DNA of 64,000 bases, taken from CAZAMB01 sp964501365. GTDB taxonomy: Bacteria; Planctomycetota; Phycisphaerae; UBA1845. A program made the translations under genes and the position numbers. Positions within the stretch are counted from its first letter, which is position 1. Each line of letters starts with the position of its first letter. The DNA is taken from contig CAZCST010000032.1 of the NCBI GenBank assembly GCA_964501365.1, positions 90,563-154,562 of the forward strand. Direction: 5' to 3'. Below, piece after piece: positions 25,872 through 35,152 of the stretch. The notes beneath the pieces are model-generated. The model was not told the DNA's origin and did no database searches. It worked only from the letters and a program-made list of their open reading frames with translations.

Positions 25872-26297
25872 ATGCCTGCTGGCGAAAAATCACCCTACGG
25901 CGTCCCTACGCCTAATCAAGCTCGCGGACCGCACGACGACTCCGTCACGCCCGCTAACCTCAAGGTGAAGCTCGCCGAGCAAATGTTGCACGTCGAATGG
26001 AAGGACGGCCGGAGAAGCGAATTCTCACTAAACGAACTCCGCCGCATCTGCCCCTGCGCCACCTGCCGTACCGAGCGGGACCAATCCGGCCATTCAATCG
26101 ACAATCGACAATCGACAATCGGCAATCCGCCAACCGGCGGCACGATCCCCCTCCAGGTCTTGAAACGCGACCCCACCGGCGTCCGCGTCGTTTCTGCAAA
26201 ATTGGTGGGTACCTACGCGATCCAGTTTGACTGGTCCGACGGCCACAACACTGGCATCTTCGACTTCCGCTTCCTCCGCTCGCTCAGCGCAACGTAG
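25872..26297 (+). CDS. DUF971 (GBBH-like N-terminal) protein with repeat insertion
   Basis: A small protein (~141 residues) of the DUF971 family, related to the N-terminal domain of gamma-butyrobetaine hydroxylase and to proteins linked to Fe-S cluster metabolism. Family features are LHVEWKDGRRSEFSLNELRRICPCATCR and YAIQFDWSDGHNTGIFDFRFLR. Between these, residues from SIDNRQSTIGNP come from a period-7 DNA repeat inserted in the loop after the CxxC. The start is uncertain. The ATG at 25872 is used, and an in-frame ATG at 25830 overlaps a repeat tract. It converges with the Cys-rich gene. Confidence 0.8.
   Translation: MPAGEKSPYGVPTPNQARGPHDDSVTPANLKVKLAEQMLHVEWKDGRRSEFSLNELRRICPCATCRTERDQSGHSIDNRQSTIGNPPTGGTIPLQVLKRDPTGVRVVSAKLVGTYAIQFDWSDGHNTGIFDFRFLRSLSAT
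26095..26129 (+). repeat. Period-7 tandem repeat inside DUF971 gene
   Basis: Five heptamers: CAATCGA three times, then CAATCGG and CAATCCG. In frame it encodes SIDNRQSTIGNP. Near-identical heptamers occur at 34964-34998 and 49851-49920. Confidence 0.85.
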
Positions 26298-26380
26298 CGC
26301 GGGCTCCGCCTCCCTGCGCGGCAAAGAATCGGGCCGAGCGAGATGCCCGGCCCGACCGATCCTCCCCCAGTACTCCTACT

Positions 26381-29323
26381 TTACTTCTCATGCCTTTCTA
26401 TGGGCGTTTCTCGAAGCAAGGGGCCCGGACGCCAGCGGCAAATGTCGTTCACCTCATCACAGAACGGTGGCGCGCAAGGCTTCCGGTTGGACGGGCGACA
26501 GCCCGAGTGCACATTGCACCTTTCCTGTCCATTGCAATATAGACCGTCATCGCAAAGGGAATCGTCCGGAGTATGTACACAACCCTCGAGGGGATCGCAG
26601 CGGTCGTTGGTGCAACTGACGCCGTCTCCGCACAGCTTGTCGTTGGCCACGTGCTGGCAGGCACCGTTGACGCACTGATCGGCCGTGCAGGCAATTCCGT
26701 CATCACACTCCGCATTCGAGGTGCAGCACCCCGGCAGGGGTTTGTGGACGCAATCATGGCCAACGCACCGGTCCAGCGTGCAAGCGTTTCCGTCGCCGCA
26801 CTCCGCATCCGACATGCAGCAATCCGGAATCGCCTTATGGGTGCAATAATGGTTGACGCACAGATCGATCGTGCAATCGTCCGAGTCCACACATTCTGAA
26901 TCGCTTACGCAGCAATCCGGCTCGAGCATATGCTCACACAGATTTGTTGCCGCATTGCAGACATCCAGTGTACACGGATTTGTGTCCACACATTGGGTGT
27001 CCGCCGTGCAGCATCCCACGATCCCAACATGAATGCATGCATTCGCCTCACAGGAGTCGAAGGTGCACACGTCTCCATCGTCGCAGTCGGCCGCCGTGCG
27101 GCAACAACCCGCAATCGGGCCGTGTTCACATACATGATTCACGCAGGTGTCCGCTGTGCAAACGTCACCATCGCTGCAATCGCTGTCACTCAGACAGCAA
27201 CCAGCCACCGGTTCACGCTGGCACAGATGGTTGATACAGAAATCCGTGGTGCAGTCGTTTCCGTCTGCGCATTCCGCATCGGTATTGCAGCAGGCCGGCA
27301 GGGGTTCATGCGTACACGCGTGATTTGTACAGAAGTCAAGCGTGCACGCGTTGCCGTCGTCACACTGGGCATCGTCGTTGCAGCACCCCGCCACCGGCTG
27401 ATGTTCACAGACGAGATTGACGCAGACATCTGCCGTGCAAGCATTGGTGTCGTCGCAATCGGCGTCACTCAGGCAGCAACCAGCCACCGCTTCACGCTGG
27501 CACAGATGGTTGATGCAGAAATCCGTGGTGCAATCGTTTCCGTCCGTGCATTCCGCATCGGTATTGCAGCAAGCCGGCGACACTTCATGGGTACACGCAT
27601 GGTTAGCGCAGCTGTCCAGTGTGCACGCGTTGCCATCGTCGCATTGACCGTCCGTGTTGCAACATCCGGCGATCGGTTGGTGCTGGCAGTCTCCGTTCAC
27701 GCATACGTCGGTGGTGCAGGCGTCCACGTCTGCGCAGTCCGCATCAGATGTGCAGCCAACCAGTAGGAAGTGTGCCACAAGGGTGCGGTCTCCGTTGACG
27801 GTGAATGGGTACACGGCCGACGCGCTCACCTCCACGCCGCCCTCCGTCCAGTTCACAAACGCATAGCCCATATTATGGGTCGCGATCACGGTCACCGGCG
27901 TACCGTTGTTATAGACGCCGTCACCAGTCGTCGTACCGCCCGCCGCGGGCGATGCACTGGTCGTTATCGTGCTGGAGATGGACACCGCCTCCGGTATCGT
28001 GACGGTGTACTCCTTCGACACCGCCGCGCCGCCAGTATCCGATGCACCAACTGTAAAGGTGAAAACACCAGCGACTGTCGGCGTTCCCGAGAAGATCCCC
28101 GTGAATTCATCCAACGAGGTTCCATCGGGAAGTGACCCCGTTACGGTGGCCAGAAACGCACCGCCTCCGGAGATGACTACACTGCGATCGGCGTAGGCGA
28201 CGCCGAGCTCGCCGTCCGGGATGTGATCAATCAATCCCAGCGCCACATCGAGGTCGAAGCCGGCCATCTGCGCGCCGAAGAACTCGCCAACCACTTCGAC
28301 GGTTGAAAGATCAACAGTAATCTCGACCCATTCACCCGTGGCCGGGTCGATGTGGTCGTTGTAGGTCACTTCTCCCACGCCGTGGATGCCGTCGGGCCCC
28401 ACCGCATCCCCCATGGCTTCTCCGGATTCGGCGTCGATCGGCCCGATGTACTTATAGAACTCGTAGCGGCGGGTAATGACCTCGTCTCCGCCGGGCAGGT
28501 CTTCCGGAACTCCGGCCAGCTCGCCCTTGGGATTGTCCGGATTGGCGAATTCGGTCTGAAGAATTCTCCATTCCGTTTCCACCTCGGCCGGCTCGCCGTT
28601 GGCCCAATTGGGCGCGTCGGGGTTGTCCGGATCGGGGTCGACCAGTTCATTCAGGCGTGGCTCGTGGGCATTGTGGGTCGTCGTCTTGATGTCTTTGACC
28701 CAGGTCGCCTCGCCGAATTGCAACACCGGCGGAGCGGGCGGCGGAGGAGGAACAACCACCGCCTGCACTTGAGCCGGCTGCTGGGCCACCGGCGGATAAT
28801 AGACGAACGTCGGAGTGGCCACGTACACCGGCGGACCGTGAACCAGGTTTCCGGTTCCGTCGTCGATAAGCCAGTTGTACTTCACCGCCGTCGGCGCACC
28901 GTAATTGCCCGCGCCAAAGTGTTCTCCTCCGAAGTTGACAGAAGGGTTGGTGAACTGGTGGCCGTCCGTCGGATTAATCGGCCCTGAGGGAATCGCCGTG
29001 TACGCCGTCCAGGTGCCGTCGGGATTTCGCTTGGCGGCATAGCGAATGAAAACCTTGGGGCGCAGCGGGTCGCTGTTATCTTCCCTGATGGTGGGGATGC
29101 CATAGTGATTGTAGTCGTAGGTGTAGGTGATGTCCGTGCTGTGGATATCATCCAATTCGATTTCGAACCCGTGTGCTTCCTGGCCCGTATCGTTGACACA
29201 GTCGAAATTGTTGAGGCTGCCATACGCAGTACTTGCCTCTGCCCGTAAGGGTAGCGCCAGCATGATCAACGGTGACACAATGACCAAAATAGTGATCTTA
29301 AATCTCGACAACTGCATTTTCAT
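26381..29323 (-). CDS. Exported Cys-rich repeat protein
   Basis: 980 residues from the ATG at 29323, which follows AGGAGG by eight bases. A signal peptide (MKMQLSRFKITILVIVSPLIMLALPLRAEA, given here by position 1-30) precedes a ~420-residue region with a Pro-rich segment. Next come a putative Ig-like domain (FSGTPTVAGVFTFTVGASD) and a divergent InlB-B-like repeat (AFVNWTEGGVEV). The rest is twelve ~31-residue units of pattern CCxxDxxCxDGNxCTxDxCxNxxCxH and two shorter units. Regular Cys spacing and Asp/Asn clusters suggest disulfide-braced, perhaps calcium-binding, knots. It ends in a basic tail with no sorting signal. Likely cell-surface; binding role unknown. Confidence 0.88.
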   Translation of the reverse strand: MKMQLSRFKITILVIVSPLIMLALPLRAEASTAYGSLNNFDCVNDTGQEAHGFEIELDDIHSTDITYTYDYNHYGIPTIREDNSDPLRPKVFIRYAAKRNPDGTWTAYTAIPSGPINPTDGHQFTNPSVNFGGEHFGAGNYGAPTAVKYNWLIDDGTGNLVHGPPVYVATPTFVYYPPVAQQPAQVQAVVVPPPPPAPPVLQFGEATWVKDIKTTTHNAHEPRLNELVDPDPDNPDAPNWANGEPAEVETEWRILQTEFANPDNPKGELAGVPEDLPGGDEVITRRYEFYKYIGPIDAESGEAMGDAVGPDGIHGVGEVTYNDHIDPATGEWVEITVDLSTVEVVGEFFGAQMAGFDLDVALGLIDHIPDGELGVAYADRSVVISGGGAFLATVTGSLPDGTSLDEFTGIFSGTPTVAGVFTFTVGASDTGGAAVSKEYTVTIPEAVSISSTITTSASPAAGGTTTGDGVYNNGTPVTVIATHNMGYAFVNWTEGGVEVSASAVYPFTVNGDRTLVAHFLLVGCTSDADCADVDACTTDVCVNGDCQHQPIAGCCNTDGQCDDGNACTLDSCANHACTHEVSPACCNTDAECTDGNDCTTDFCINHLCQREAVAGCCLSDADCDDTNACTADVCVNLVCEHQPVAGCCNDDAQCDDGNACTLDFCTNHACTHEPLPACCNTDAECADGNDCTTDFCINHLCQREPVAGCCLSDSDCSDGDVCTADTCVNHVCEHGPIAGCCRTAADCDDGDVCTFDSCEANACIHVGIVGCCTADTQCVDTNPCTLDVCNAATNLCEHMLEPDCCVSDSECVDSDDCTIDLCVNHYCTHKAIPDCCMSDAECGDGNACTLDRCVGHDCVHKPLPGCCTSNAECDDGIACTADQCVNGACQHVANDKLCGDGVSCTNDRCDPLEGCVHTPDDSLCDDGLYCNGQERCNVHSGCRPSNRKPCAPPFCDEVNDICRWRPGPLLRETPIERHEK
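27186..27743 (-). repeat. 279-bp higher-order duplication in Cys-rich gene
   Basis: Two adjacent 279-bp blocks (27186-27464 and 27465-27743), each three 31-codon Cys repeats, align closely at the DNA level. For example, both contain CAGCAACCAGCCACCG followed by TTCACGCTGGCACAGATGG. The array therefore grew recently by a three-unit duplication. Confidence 0.8.
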
Positions 29324-29426
29324 GACTGATTCCTCCTGCGGCGCCGTCTGTTTTTCAGATTGCGTGAAGTCCGGCGCCAAGGGTGCTTCATCGCATGTTT
29401 CTGTCATTTGATTGGCGGTGAATGTT

Positions 29427-30272
29427 TCATGTGATGTTCACTTTGCAGGTGGCGCAATGGCGCCGCATCAACAAGACGCTTCCCGCCGAAAGCAAAACCA
29501 GCGTCATCGCGGCCAGTCCCCATTCTGATAACGTGGGAATCCCCGCCGGCAGCGAGCAGGCAGTGCAGGCACAGGTTGATCCGACCCCCTGCGCCGTCCC
29601 ACCCTGCGTAGTGCAACTGTTCGTCGCCAGATCGGCGCAGGAATAATCCGGAAGACAGCAAGCCTGATCGCCTGGACTGGCACTTTCCAGAGTGAGTGCA
29701 ACCAGCGCAAAATCGACGTACAAGCCGATCTTATAGGTGGGAAATCCCGTCAGCAGGACCGTGCTCCCCAGCGGATTGGGCGACGTATCGTAGGAAAATG
29801 TCTGGCCGTAAAACCCGGTCGCATCGAAGTAAACGGGATCGCTGAAGGCGTCCTCTCCGTTCACAAGGGGCATGATTTCAATGGCCCCGCCCGCGCCGCC
29901 CGTGTTGGCCAGCAGTTTGGCCGTGAACGCTTTCAGATCGAATACTTGACCGTCAACTCGCTCAATGGTGATTCGTGCCTTGTAATCGGTTACCCCCGGA
30001 GGCGGCGTCGTTACGGCCTGTGCTTCCACGCCGTCAGGCCAATGAACTCGGACCGGGCGACCGATCGGCTGGCCAGTTCCGCCGGTAAACAACTTGTCCC
30101 GCGTGTAGGTGAACAAATATCCGCCACTGCTGACGGTATCTGACGTCACCCCTGAGGCCACAGGTGTTGCAGTCCGGCAGCCGCCGAAAAAGACCGTCGT
30201 TTCAGCATTGGCGGGCGTACATAGGACGCAACAAGTAACGGCAGCAGCGACAATGCTCGCGGCACGATTCAT
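29427..30272 (-). CDS. Exported protein with IPTL-type C-terminal sorting tail
   Basis: 281 residues, starting at the ATG at 30272 with GGGAGG eight bases upstream. A signal peptide (AASIVAAAVTCCVLCTPANA) is followed by a beta-rich domain of unknown function, a Cys-rich CCLPDYSCADL module of the kind seen in the giant protein, and the tail IPTLSEWGLAAMTLVLLSAG followed by MRRH and a short Cys-containing end. The IPTLxxWG motif, helix and Arg cluster match the IPTL-CTERM signal recognised by an exosortase. The tail continues ten residues past the Arg cluster. It lies directly upstream of the Cys-rich gene on the same strand. Confidence 0.9.
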   Translation of the reverse strand: MNRAASIVAAAVTCCVLCTPANAETTVFFGGCRTATPVASGVTSDTVSSGGYLFTYTRDKLFTGGTGQPIGRPVRVHWPDGVEAQAVTTPPPGVTDYKARITIERVDGQVFDLKAFTAKLLANTGGAGGAIEIMPLVNGEDAFSDPVYFDATGFYGQTFSYDTSPNPLGSTVLLTGFPTYKIGLYVDFALVALTLESASPGDQACCLPDYSCADLATNSCTTQGGTAQGVGSTCACTACSLPAGIPTLSEWGLAAMTLVLLSAGSVLLMRRHCATCKVNIT

Positions 30273-30377
30273 GGAAAGCACCTCCCGATTCACAGGAAAT
30301 CTTGTCTCGCCTGGATAAAAATCACTCGTTGGATGGACGATCTGCGTAAACAGCCGCTGCCCGATGATGGCGGGCTG

Positions 30378-30839
30378 CTAAATGAGCAGGGCGTGATTTT
30401 GGCGCAGGATTATTGCAACGGAATTTTTCGCGGTGTGAATCGAAGCAATATTATCCGATAGGCCAGTGGCCGGTGGTTGTTGCGGATCCGCTGCGACAAA
30501 AGCGGGGAGGGACTGGGGAAATCCTCGCACAACTGCGTCATTGCACTCAGGTCCACTCGTCGGTACGAAAACCAATCCTGTCTTTACAATCGCAATTGGG
30601 AAAACGCCCTGGGGCGGAGACTTGGCCACTACTGCGCGATCATGGCCAAAGCTGGCAGAGCCTGCAGCGCTGGAAAGGAGATCGCCGAATCCAAGCAGAT
30701 GTACGTGTGCCGCGCGATTACCATGTCGATGCAACACAAAGGCCTCTCCCACCGTGCTCTGCGCAAACACCGTGGGAATGAGGCCAAGAACGAGTAGGAA
30801 TCGACTGGGCCGCACGCAACCGTTCTGCAGGGTCTTCAT
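30378..30839 (-). CDS. Small exported protein of unknown function
   Basis: About 153 residues from the ATG at 30839 (an in-frame ATG at 30878 is also possible). The N-terminus has a basic stretch and a hydrophobic signal segment (FLLVLGLIPTVFAQ), then a His-rich patch (VLHRHGNRAAHVHLLGFGD) and a Pro-rich section. The opposite strand has a frame of similar length with poor composition, so the minus strand is favoured because of its signal peptide. No family recognised. No strong ribosome-binding site. Confidence 0.5.
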   Translation of the reverse strand: MKTLQNGCVRPSRFLLVLGLIPTVFAQSTVGEAFVLHRHGNRAAHVHLLGFGDLLSSAAGSASFGHDRAVVAKSPPQGVFPIAIVKTGLVFVPTSGPECNDAVVRGFPQSLPAFVAADPQQPPATGLSDNIASIHTAKNSVAIILRQNHALLI

Positions 30840-31060
30840 GCCCAAATGCCCATCCATGCCGCGCCGATTCGTTACCACGACCAGACATTTCCCTCGCCGA
30901 ACCGGTGAACGGCACGATTGTGTCGTTCAGCACCCTGCAATACCCATGCCAGACATTATCGGATATGCACCAATCTCCTGATCCAACCCTTCAATCGGCA
31001 ATTGCATGGTCGCTGGCTGTTTGCCCGGTCCGGCGAGAGCGTGCGCGAGATCACTTTTCC

Positions 31061-31618
31061 CTAATCAACTACCAAACGGGGCCGCATGCGGATCGGATTG
31101 GCCATATTGAAAAAATTCGGCGACGTCTTCATCACCTTCTCATGCACTTCGCGAAACTGTTCCGGCGTACCATTGCCTTTGAGCCGCACCGTGTATTGCA
31201 GCTCCCGGTATCCCGGCGGAATCGCCGCGTCCAAGCCCAAAAACCCGCGAAGGTCCAGCTCCCCTTCCGTTTCGATGCTCACCGACTCCAGCTCGATGCC
31301 GTGCATCGCACAGCCCGCGACATAACCGACCGTCATGCACGCATTGAGTCCGGCCATCAATACTTCCTGCGGATTCGGCGCAGTGTTTGTTCCCAGAAGC
31401 TCAATCGGCTCATCCGTCTTGATCGAAAAATCACGCGCCATTCGCTGCCCCCCAAGCTCATACCCCCGCACCCGCGTCTCCGAGGCCGTCCCGCCCTTCC
31501 ATTGCGTGGCCACCTGAAACTTCGCTTTCCCCTTGGCCGGCTGCTTGGAAACTTCGCCCATCACGCTTCTCAGCACGTCCGTATCGATCCCATTGATTTT
31601 CGCGTTGACTGTTTGCAT
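31061..31618 (-). CDS. OsmC-family protein
   Basis: A 185-residue OsmC-like protein. Family proteins are peroxiredoxin-like thiol peroxidases that reduce organic hydroperoxides, or related redox proteins of unknown substrate. The Arg-containing region (GQRMARDFSIKTDEP), TAPNPQEVLMAGLNACMTVGY with the first conserved Cys, and a second Cys seven residues on (AGCAMHG) are seen. It starts divergently from a TetR-type regulator, with a 177-bp shared control region containing a perfect palindrome, so repression by that regulator is likely. Confidence 0.9.
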   Translation of the reverse strand: MQTVNAKINGIDTDVLRSVMGEVSKQPAKGKAKFQVATQWKGGTASETRVRGYELGGQRMARDFSIKTDEPIELLGTNTAPNPQEVLMAGLNACMTVGYVAGCAMHGIELESVSIETEGELDLRGFLGLDAAIPPGYRELQYTVRLKGNGTPEQFREVHEKVMKTSPNFFNMANPIRMRPRLVVD

Positions 31619-31743
31619 GCCGTTTTCCTTTCGTGTCCTTGTTTTCCAACGATTTGGCCGCCGCGCGGCAGCCGCTGTTGTCTTCTCGACAAACTATGCG
31701 CTGCCGCAGAGCCGAATCCAATTGACTGCCGGTCCTGTTTCAC

Positions 31744-31758
31744 TTGACTTCAAGTCAA
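31744..31758. promoter_or_regulatory. Candidate operator between osmC-like gene and tetR
   Basis: A perfect inverted repeat TTGACTT-C-AAGTCAA with 7-bp arms, 38 bases before the regulator's start codon and 126 bases before the osmC-like start. TTGACTT also resembles a -35 box, so a bound repressor would block polymerase. Confidence 0.65.
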
Positions 31759-31795
31759 CTTTTCAGCTCCTGCCCGTTGCACGTAAGATGCCCCC

Positions 31796-32362
31796 ATGTC
31801 CACTTCGACAAGAGACCGGCTGATCCACTCCGCGCACGACTTGTTCTACGAACGCGGGTTTCACGCCGTGGGCCTCGATGCCATCCTCGCCGACGTGGGC
31901 GTCACCAAGACCACGTTCTACAACCACTTCACGACGAAGGAGGACCTCGTCCGCGCTGTGCTCGAATGGCACGATCAATGGTGGAAGAACGAATTTCGCA
32001 CCATGCTCCGATCGCTTGGCGGCGACCAGCCCCGAAATCAACTGCTCGCCGTCGCCGACGCTCTGGAAAAAGTCCTGCGCCAAAGCGAGTTCAACGGCTG
32101 CTTCTTCATCAATGTCGCCGTTCAATTCCCGCAGGCTCACGACCCCGCGCACCAGGCCGCCGCCGTCCACAAACAGGACATGGGAGAAATCATCCGGGAG
32201 CTGGCCGGCTATGCGGGCGCAGCCGACCCCAGGGCGATGGCCGAGGAAATTTCGCTGGTGATGGAAGGAACCTACGTGACTCGGCAGGTTACGGGAAACC
32301 CCGAAGCCGTACAGATCGCCCGGCGCTTGTTGCACCAAATCGTCGCACGTCATTTGCCGTAA
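31796..32362 (+). CDS. TetR/AcrR-family transcriptional regulator
   Basis: 188 residues. The N-terminal helix-turn-helix (TRDRLIHSAHDLFYERGF, then AVGLDAILADVGVTKTTFYNHF) is a textbook TetR DNA-binding domain. The C-terminal ligand domain resembles the YxaF/LmrA-like group, with conserved aromatic and Glu residues. It probably represses itself and the divergent OsmC-family gene through the 31744-31758 palindrome. A hydroperoxide, quinone or lipophilic inducer would fit, but this is inference. The start codon has only a weak ribosome-binding site. Confidence 0.95.
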   Translation: MSTSTRDRLIHSAHDLFYERGFHAVGLDAILADVGVTKTTFYNHFTTKEDLVRAVLEWHDQWWKNEFRTMLRSLGGDQPRNQLLAVADALEKVLRQSEFNGCFFINVAVQFPQAHDPAHQAAAVHKQDMGEIIRELAGYAGAADPRAMAEEISLVMEGTYVTRQVTGNPEAVQIARRLLHQIVARHLP

Positions 32363-32494
32363 ATGGGTGGCCCGGGTCCTGCCTCATCGGACCTGGGGGC
32401 ACGATTATGCCTCCCCTTATCCGTTGACAAAATTATCCCATTGGCTCAGGAAGATTTGTTCCGCACTCCGGGCAAACGCCGCTGGTGTTGCCCT

Positions 32495-34561
32495 TCAGAT
32501 TAGGCGCGATTTGCGATTTCCAGAAAAGACAATTTTGGCACAGGTGAGGAGAAGCAGAGTCACGACGACCAAACCCCAATCGCTGACGGTCGGGATGGCG
32601 CAGTCCGCCGCGTCGTGCGTGCATGTGCCGGTTGGCTCGTTGCAGGCGTCGGCGGTGCAGTCCAGCCCGTCATCGCAGTTGACGGGCGTACCGGCCACGC
32701 AGCCAGATTGCGGATTGCAGGTTTCGACGCCATTGCAGGCCACGCCGTCGTTGCACTGCAGCGGAATCCCCTGAACACAGCCCGTTTGTGGGCTGCAACT
32801 CTCAATCCCATTGCACGCATTTCCGTCGTTGCAGACCAGCGGCGTGCCGGGGACGCACTGTCCGCCCATACAAACTTCGACGCCATTGCAGGCATTTCCA
32901 TCGCTGCAGGACGCCGTGTTGTTTGTGAACACGCACTGACCGTTCGCCGGGTTGCACGAATCATCGGTGCAGACGTTCGAGTCATGGCACGGGATAGCGG
33001 GGCACTGGCCGCCGCACCCGTCTTCGCCGCAGTTCTTGCCGGTGCAATCCGCGATGCAATGGCATTCTTGATCCGCACACTGGCCGTTTTCGGTCCAGAC
33101 CTTGTCGGGGCCGGTGCATGTCGTCAGGGTCACGTTGTCCGTGCAGCCCTGGTCGGCGCCGTTTGTGTCACAGCATGCACCTTTAATTGATTCGCATATG
33201 ATATCTGTACAAGCGGCACCCTCGCTCCAGACTTGGTACGTCTCAGAGCAAGAGGTTCCACCGACTTCCTCCGCACACGTCCCGGAGAAATGATCACAGC
33301 ATGCACCGGTCGGCTGTGTTCCAGCGCAAGTGATCGCCAGGTTGATCGCCCCGTAGACTCCTTGCGTAGGAGGTACTGGCGAACAGCCCGTTGCAGGTGA
33401 TTGCGTAAAGTAGTCGTTATCGCTTTCGCCGATGTTCGGCTTGATTCCCGCGATAATGCTTCCGGCGGAATTGCTCGTGACGCTGAATCCAAGAAAGACG
33501 TCAGCTGAATTGAGCGAAATTGGCGGATCGAAGTTGAATCGCGGTGCCTGAAGTTGAGGCATGCTGGCATAGAGCAGAAAAATCCGCTCGGTCCCCGGAA
33601 TCACCTGGCCATCACAGGTCCGTCGGAGGTCAAAAGTGTAATAACCCGTGCCCTTGACCGTAACTTCGTAGCCGATCATCTGGCAGTTGTTGACCATGAG
33701 TCTTACGTCATCGACTCCTTGGGTGTTCGCTCCGATGTAGGCCGCGCCGCCGGATTGTCGGTTGGCCTTGTAGGCTACATAGGCCTCGGGACATGTGTCG
33801 CCGCCGAAGAATTCCGCCCAAAAACTGGCGTGCGGCTGCTGTGGAAATCCGCCAAACCAGCCGTTGCATGGAAACCCCGGAAAATCAAAGATGTCGCCGG
33901 AGTAGCCAATCGTGGCCGGTGCACCGAGGACCGTGCCGCAGTTGGCGCGGTTAAAGCGCAAGGAAAGATAGAAGTTGGTCGGAAGCGCGACCGGTGTCTG
34001 CGCCGATACAACATGCTCAATCAATCGTGGTGCATCATCCGGAAAGGTCAGCACGCCCTCGGTGCCGGGGATTCTCACCAAGTCCCGCATTGCATTGGTA
34101 GATCCCGAGGCCAACGGACACTGTGTGTAGAGTCCGTAGGTGACGGTGTAAGCACCGCTGAGGCCGGTGGGCAGGACCTTGCCAAGCACCTTGAAGCGAT
34201 ATCGCTTTAGCGCGCAGTCATTCGGCGCGGTCGTGGCGATGTCGTCGGAAACCGGCCCATTTGACGGGAAGTTAACGGTGTTAATTCCGAGCGTGTTGCT
34301 GTAGATCAGCCGCTCCCCCGCACCGGCCACCGAGCCTTCGTCGGCAGGCGCTTGCCGCGCCGTACCATCGGCTCCCACGACCAAACGCTCGAATTCAGCG
34401 TGCGGATCCAGCGCCACCGCCACTGGCAATTCCGGGCCAGCGACTTGTCCTCCCCTGCCGACGATTGAGCCTTGCGGCGGCGGGTCGCCGTGACTGGAGG
34501 CGAGCCGAAGCGCGAGCACCGCGCACACCACCACTGTTTCCAGAAATATCTTCTTGTTCAT
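32495..34561 (-). CDS. Exported Cys-rich protein with IPTV-type sorting tail
   Basis: 688 residues from the ATG at 34561 (GGAGG close upstream; the frame extends to 34687). A signal peptide (IFLETVVVCAVLALRLASS) precedes a ~400-residue beta-rich region of unknown family. A central CC/C-rich segment (GACCDHFSGTCAEEV, CADQECHCIADC) follows, then repeats of CNDGxACNGxExCxxQxGC (four to five units), then the tail IPTVSDWGLVVVTLLLLTCA with GNRKSR. This is an IPTL-CTERM variant with Val for Leu. It is likely processed by the exosortase system whose enzyme starts at the left edge of this window. It converges with tetR. Confidence 0.88.
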   Translation of the reverse strand: MNKKIFLETVVVCAVLALRLASSHGDPPPQGSIVGRGGQVAGPELPVAVALDPHAEFERLVVGADGTARQAPADEGSVAGAGERLIYSNTLGINTVNFPSNGPVSDDIATTAPNDCALKRYRFKVLGKVLPTGLSGAYTVTYGLYTQCPLASGSTNAMRDLVRIPGTEGVLTFPDDAPRLIEHVVSAQTPVALPTNFYLSLRFNRANCGTVLGAPATIGYSGDIFDFPGFPCNGWFGGFPQQPHASFWAEFFGGDTCPEAYVAYKANRQSGGAAYIGANTQGVDDVRLMVNNCQMIGYEVTVKGTGYYTFDLRRTCDGQVIPGTERIFLLYASMPQLQAPRFNFDPPISLNSADVFLGFSVTSNSAGSIIAGIKPNIGESDNDYFTQSPATGCSPVPPTQGVYGAINLAITCAGTQPTGACCDHFSGTCAEEVGGTSCSETYQVWSEGAACTDIICESIKGACCDTNGADQGCTDNVTLTTCTGPDKVWTENGQCADQECHCIADCTGKNCGEDGCGGQCPAIPCHDSNVCTDDSCNPANGQCVFTNNTASCSDGNACNGVEVCMGGQCVPGTPLVCNDGNACNGIESCSPQTGCVQGIPLQCNDGVACNGVETCNPQSGCVAGTPVNCDDGLDCTADACNEPTGTCTHDAADCAIPTVSDWGLVVVTLLLLTCAKIVFSGNRKSRLI

Positions 34562-35152
34562 GACGCCTCCGACTGCTTGGGAAAGCTGCCTTCGACCCCG
34601 GTGTGCCCGAGGAATTATCATAGCAAGACCTGAATGGCTTATGCAAGGAAGATTGCCTTGTGGTCCGGGCCGGCGGCTTGCCCGCATCCTCGCCCCATCG
34701 GAGGTGGGGGCATGATTTTCCTCGGCATCCGTAATTCTGACTCATTATCCCCCATACCCAACACTCTACATCCTATACCCTATGCCCTATACCCTGGTAC
34801 CTGATGCCTAATCCCTGGTCCCTGCACCCTCCTCCGCGCCTCTGCGGTGAACCACAATCCCCTGATCGCGTTTTCGCAACCATTCGCGCGCCCCGCATGT
34901 TCTATAGGTCGAGAGCGCGGGAGAGTTCCGCGCGCACGTTGTCAAAGGGGGTTCGCATGTCTTCAATCGACAATCGCAAATCGAAAATCGACAATTCGCG
35001 CCACGATCACAACCTATTGTGTGCCGCCTCGACCACACCACAGTGCGGAAAAATGAAAATGACAAGTCGAACCCATCTTTCAGCCCCCCTTTACCACCCA
35101 CGCCGGACATCCCGCATTTGGATTTTTGGTCGTTTCGCTACACCATTCCGTC
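34562..35152. other. Gene-free region with two period-7 repeat tracts
   Basis: Holds no convincing gene. Ten heptamers run at 34761-34830 (ACACTCT, ACATCCT, ATACCCT, ATGCCCT, ATACCCT, GGTACCT and so on, all ending CT). Five more are at 34964-34998 (CAATCGA, CAATCGC, AAATCGA and others), followed by the glycosyltransferase start. Confidence 0.8.

Noticed and set aside
26329..26355. Terminator TCGGGCC/GGCCCGA between convergent genes
   Set aside because: The hairpin is real but lacks a T-run, so termination is not supported.
30466..30981. Plus-strand gene opposite the small exported protein
   Set aside because: Composition is Arg/Pro/Thr-rich with no domain, and the minus strand has a signal peptide.
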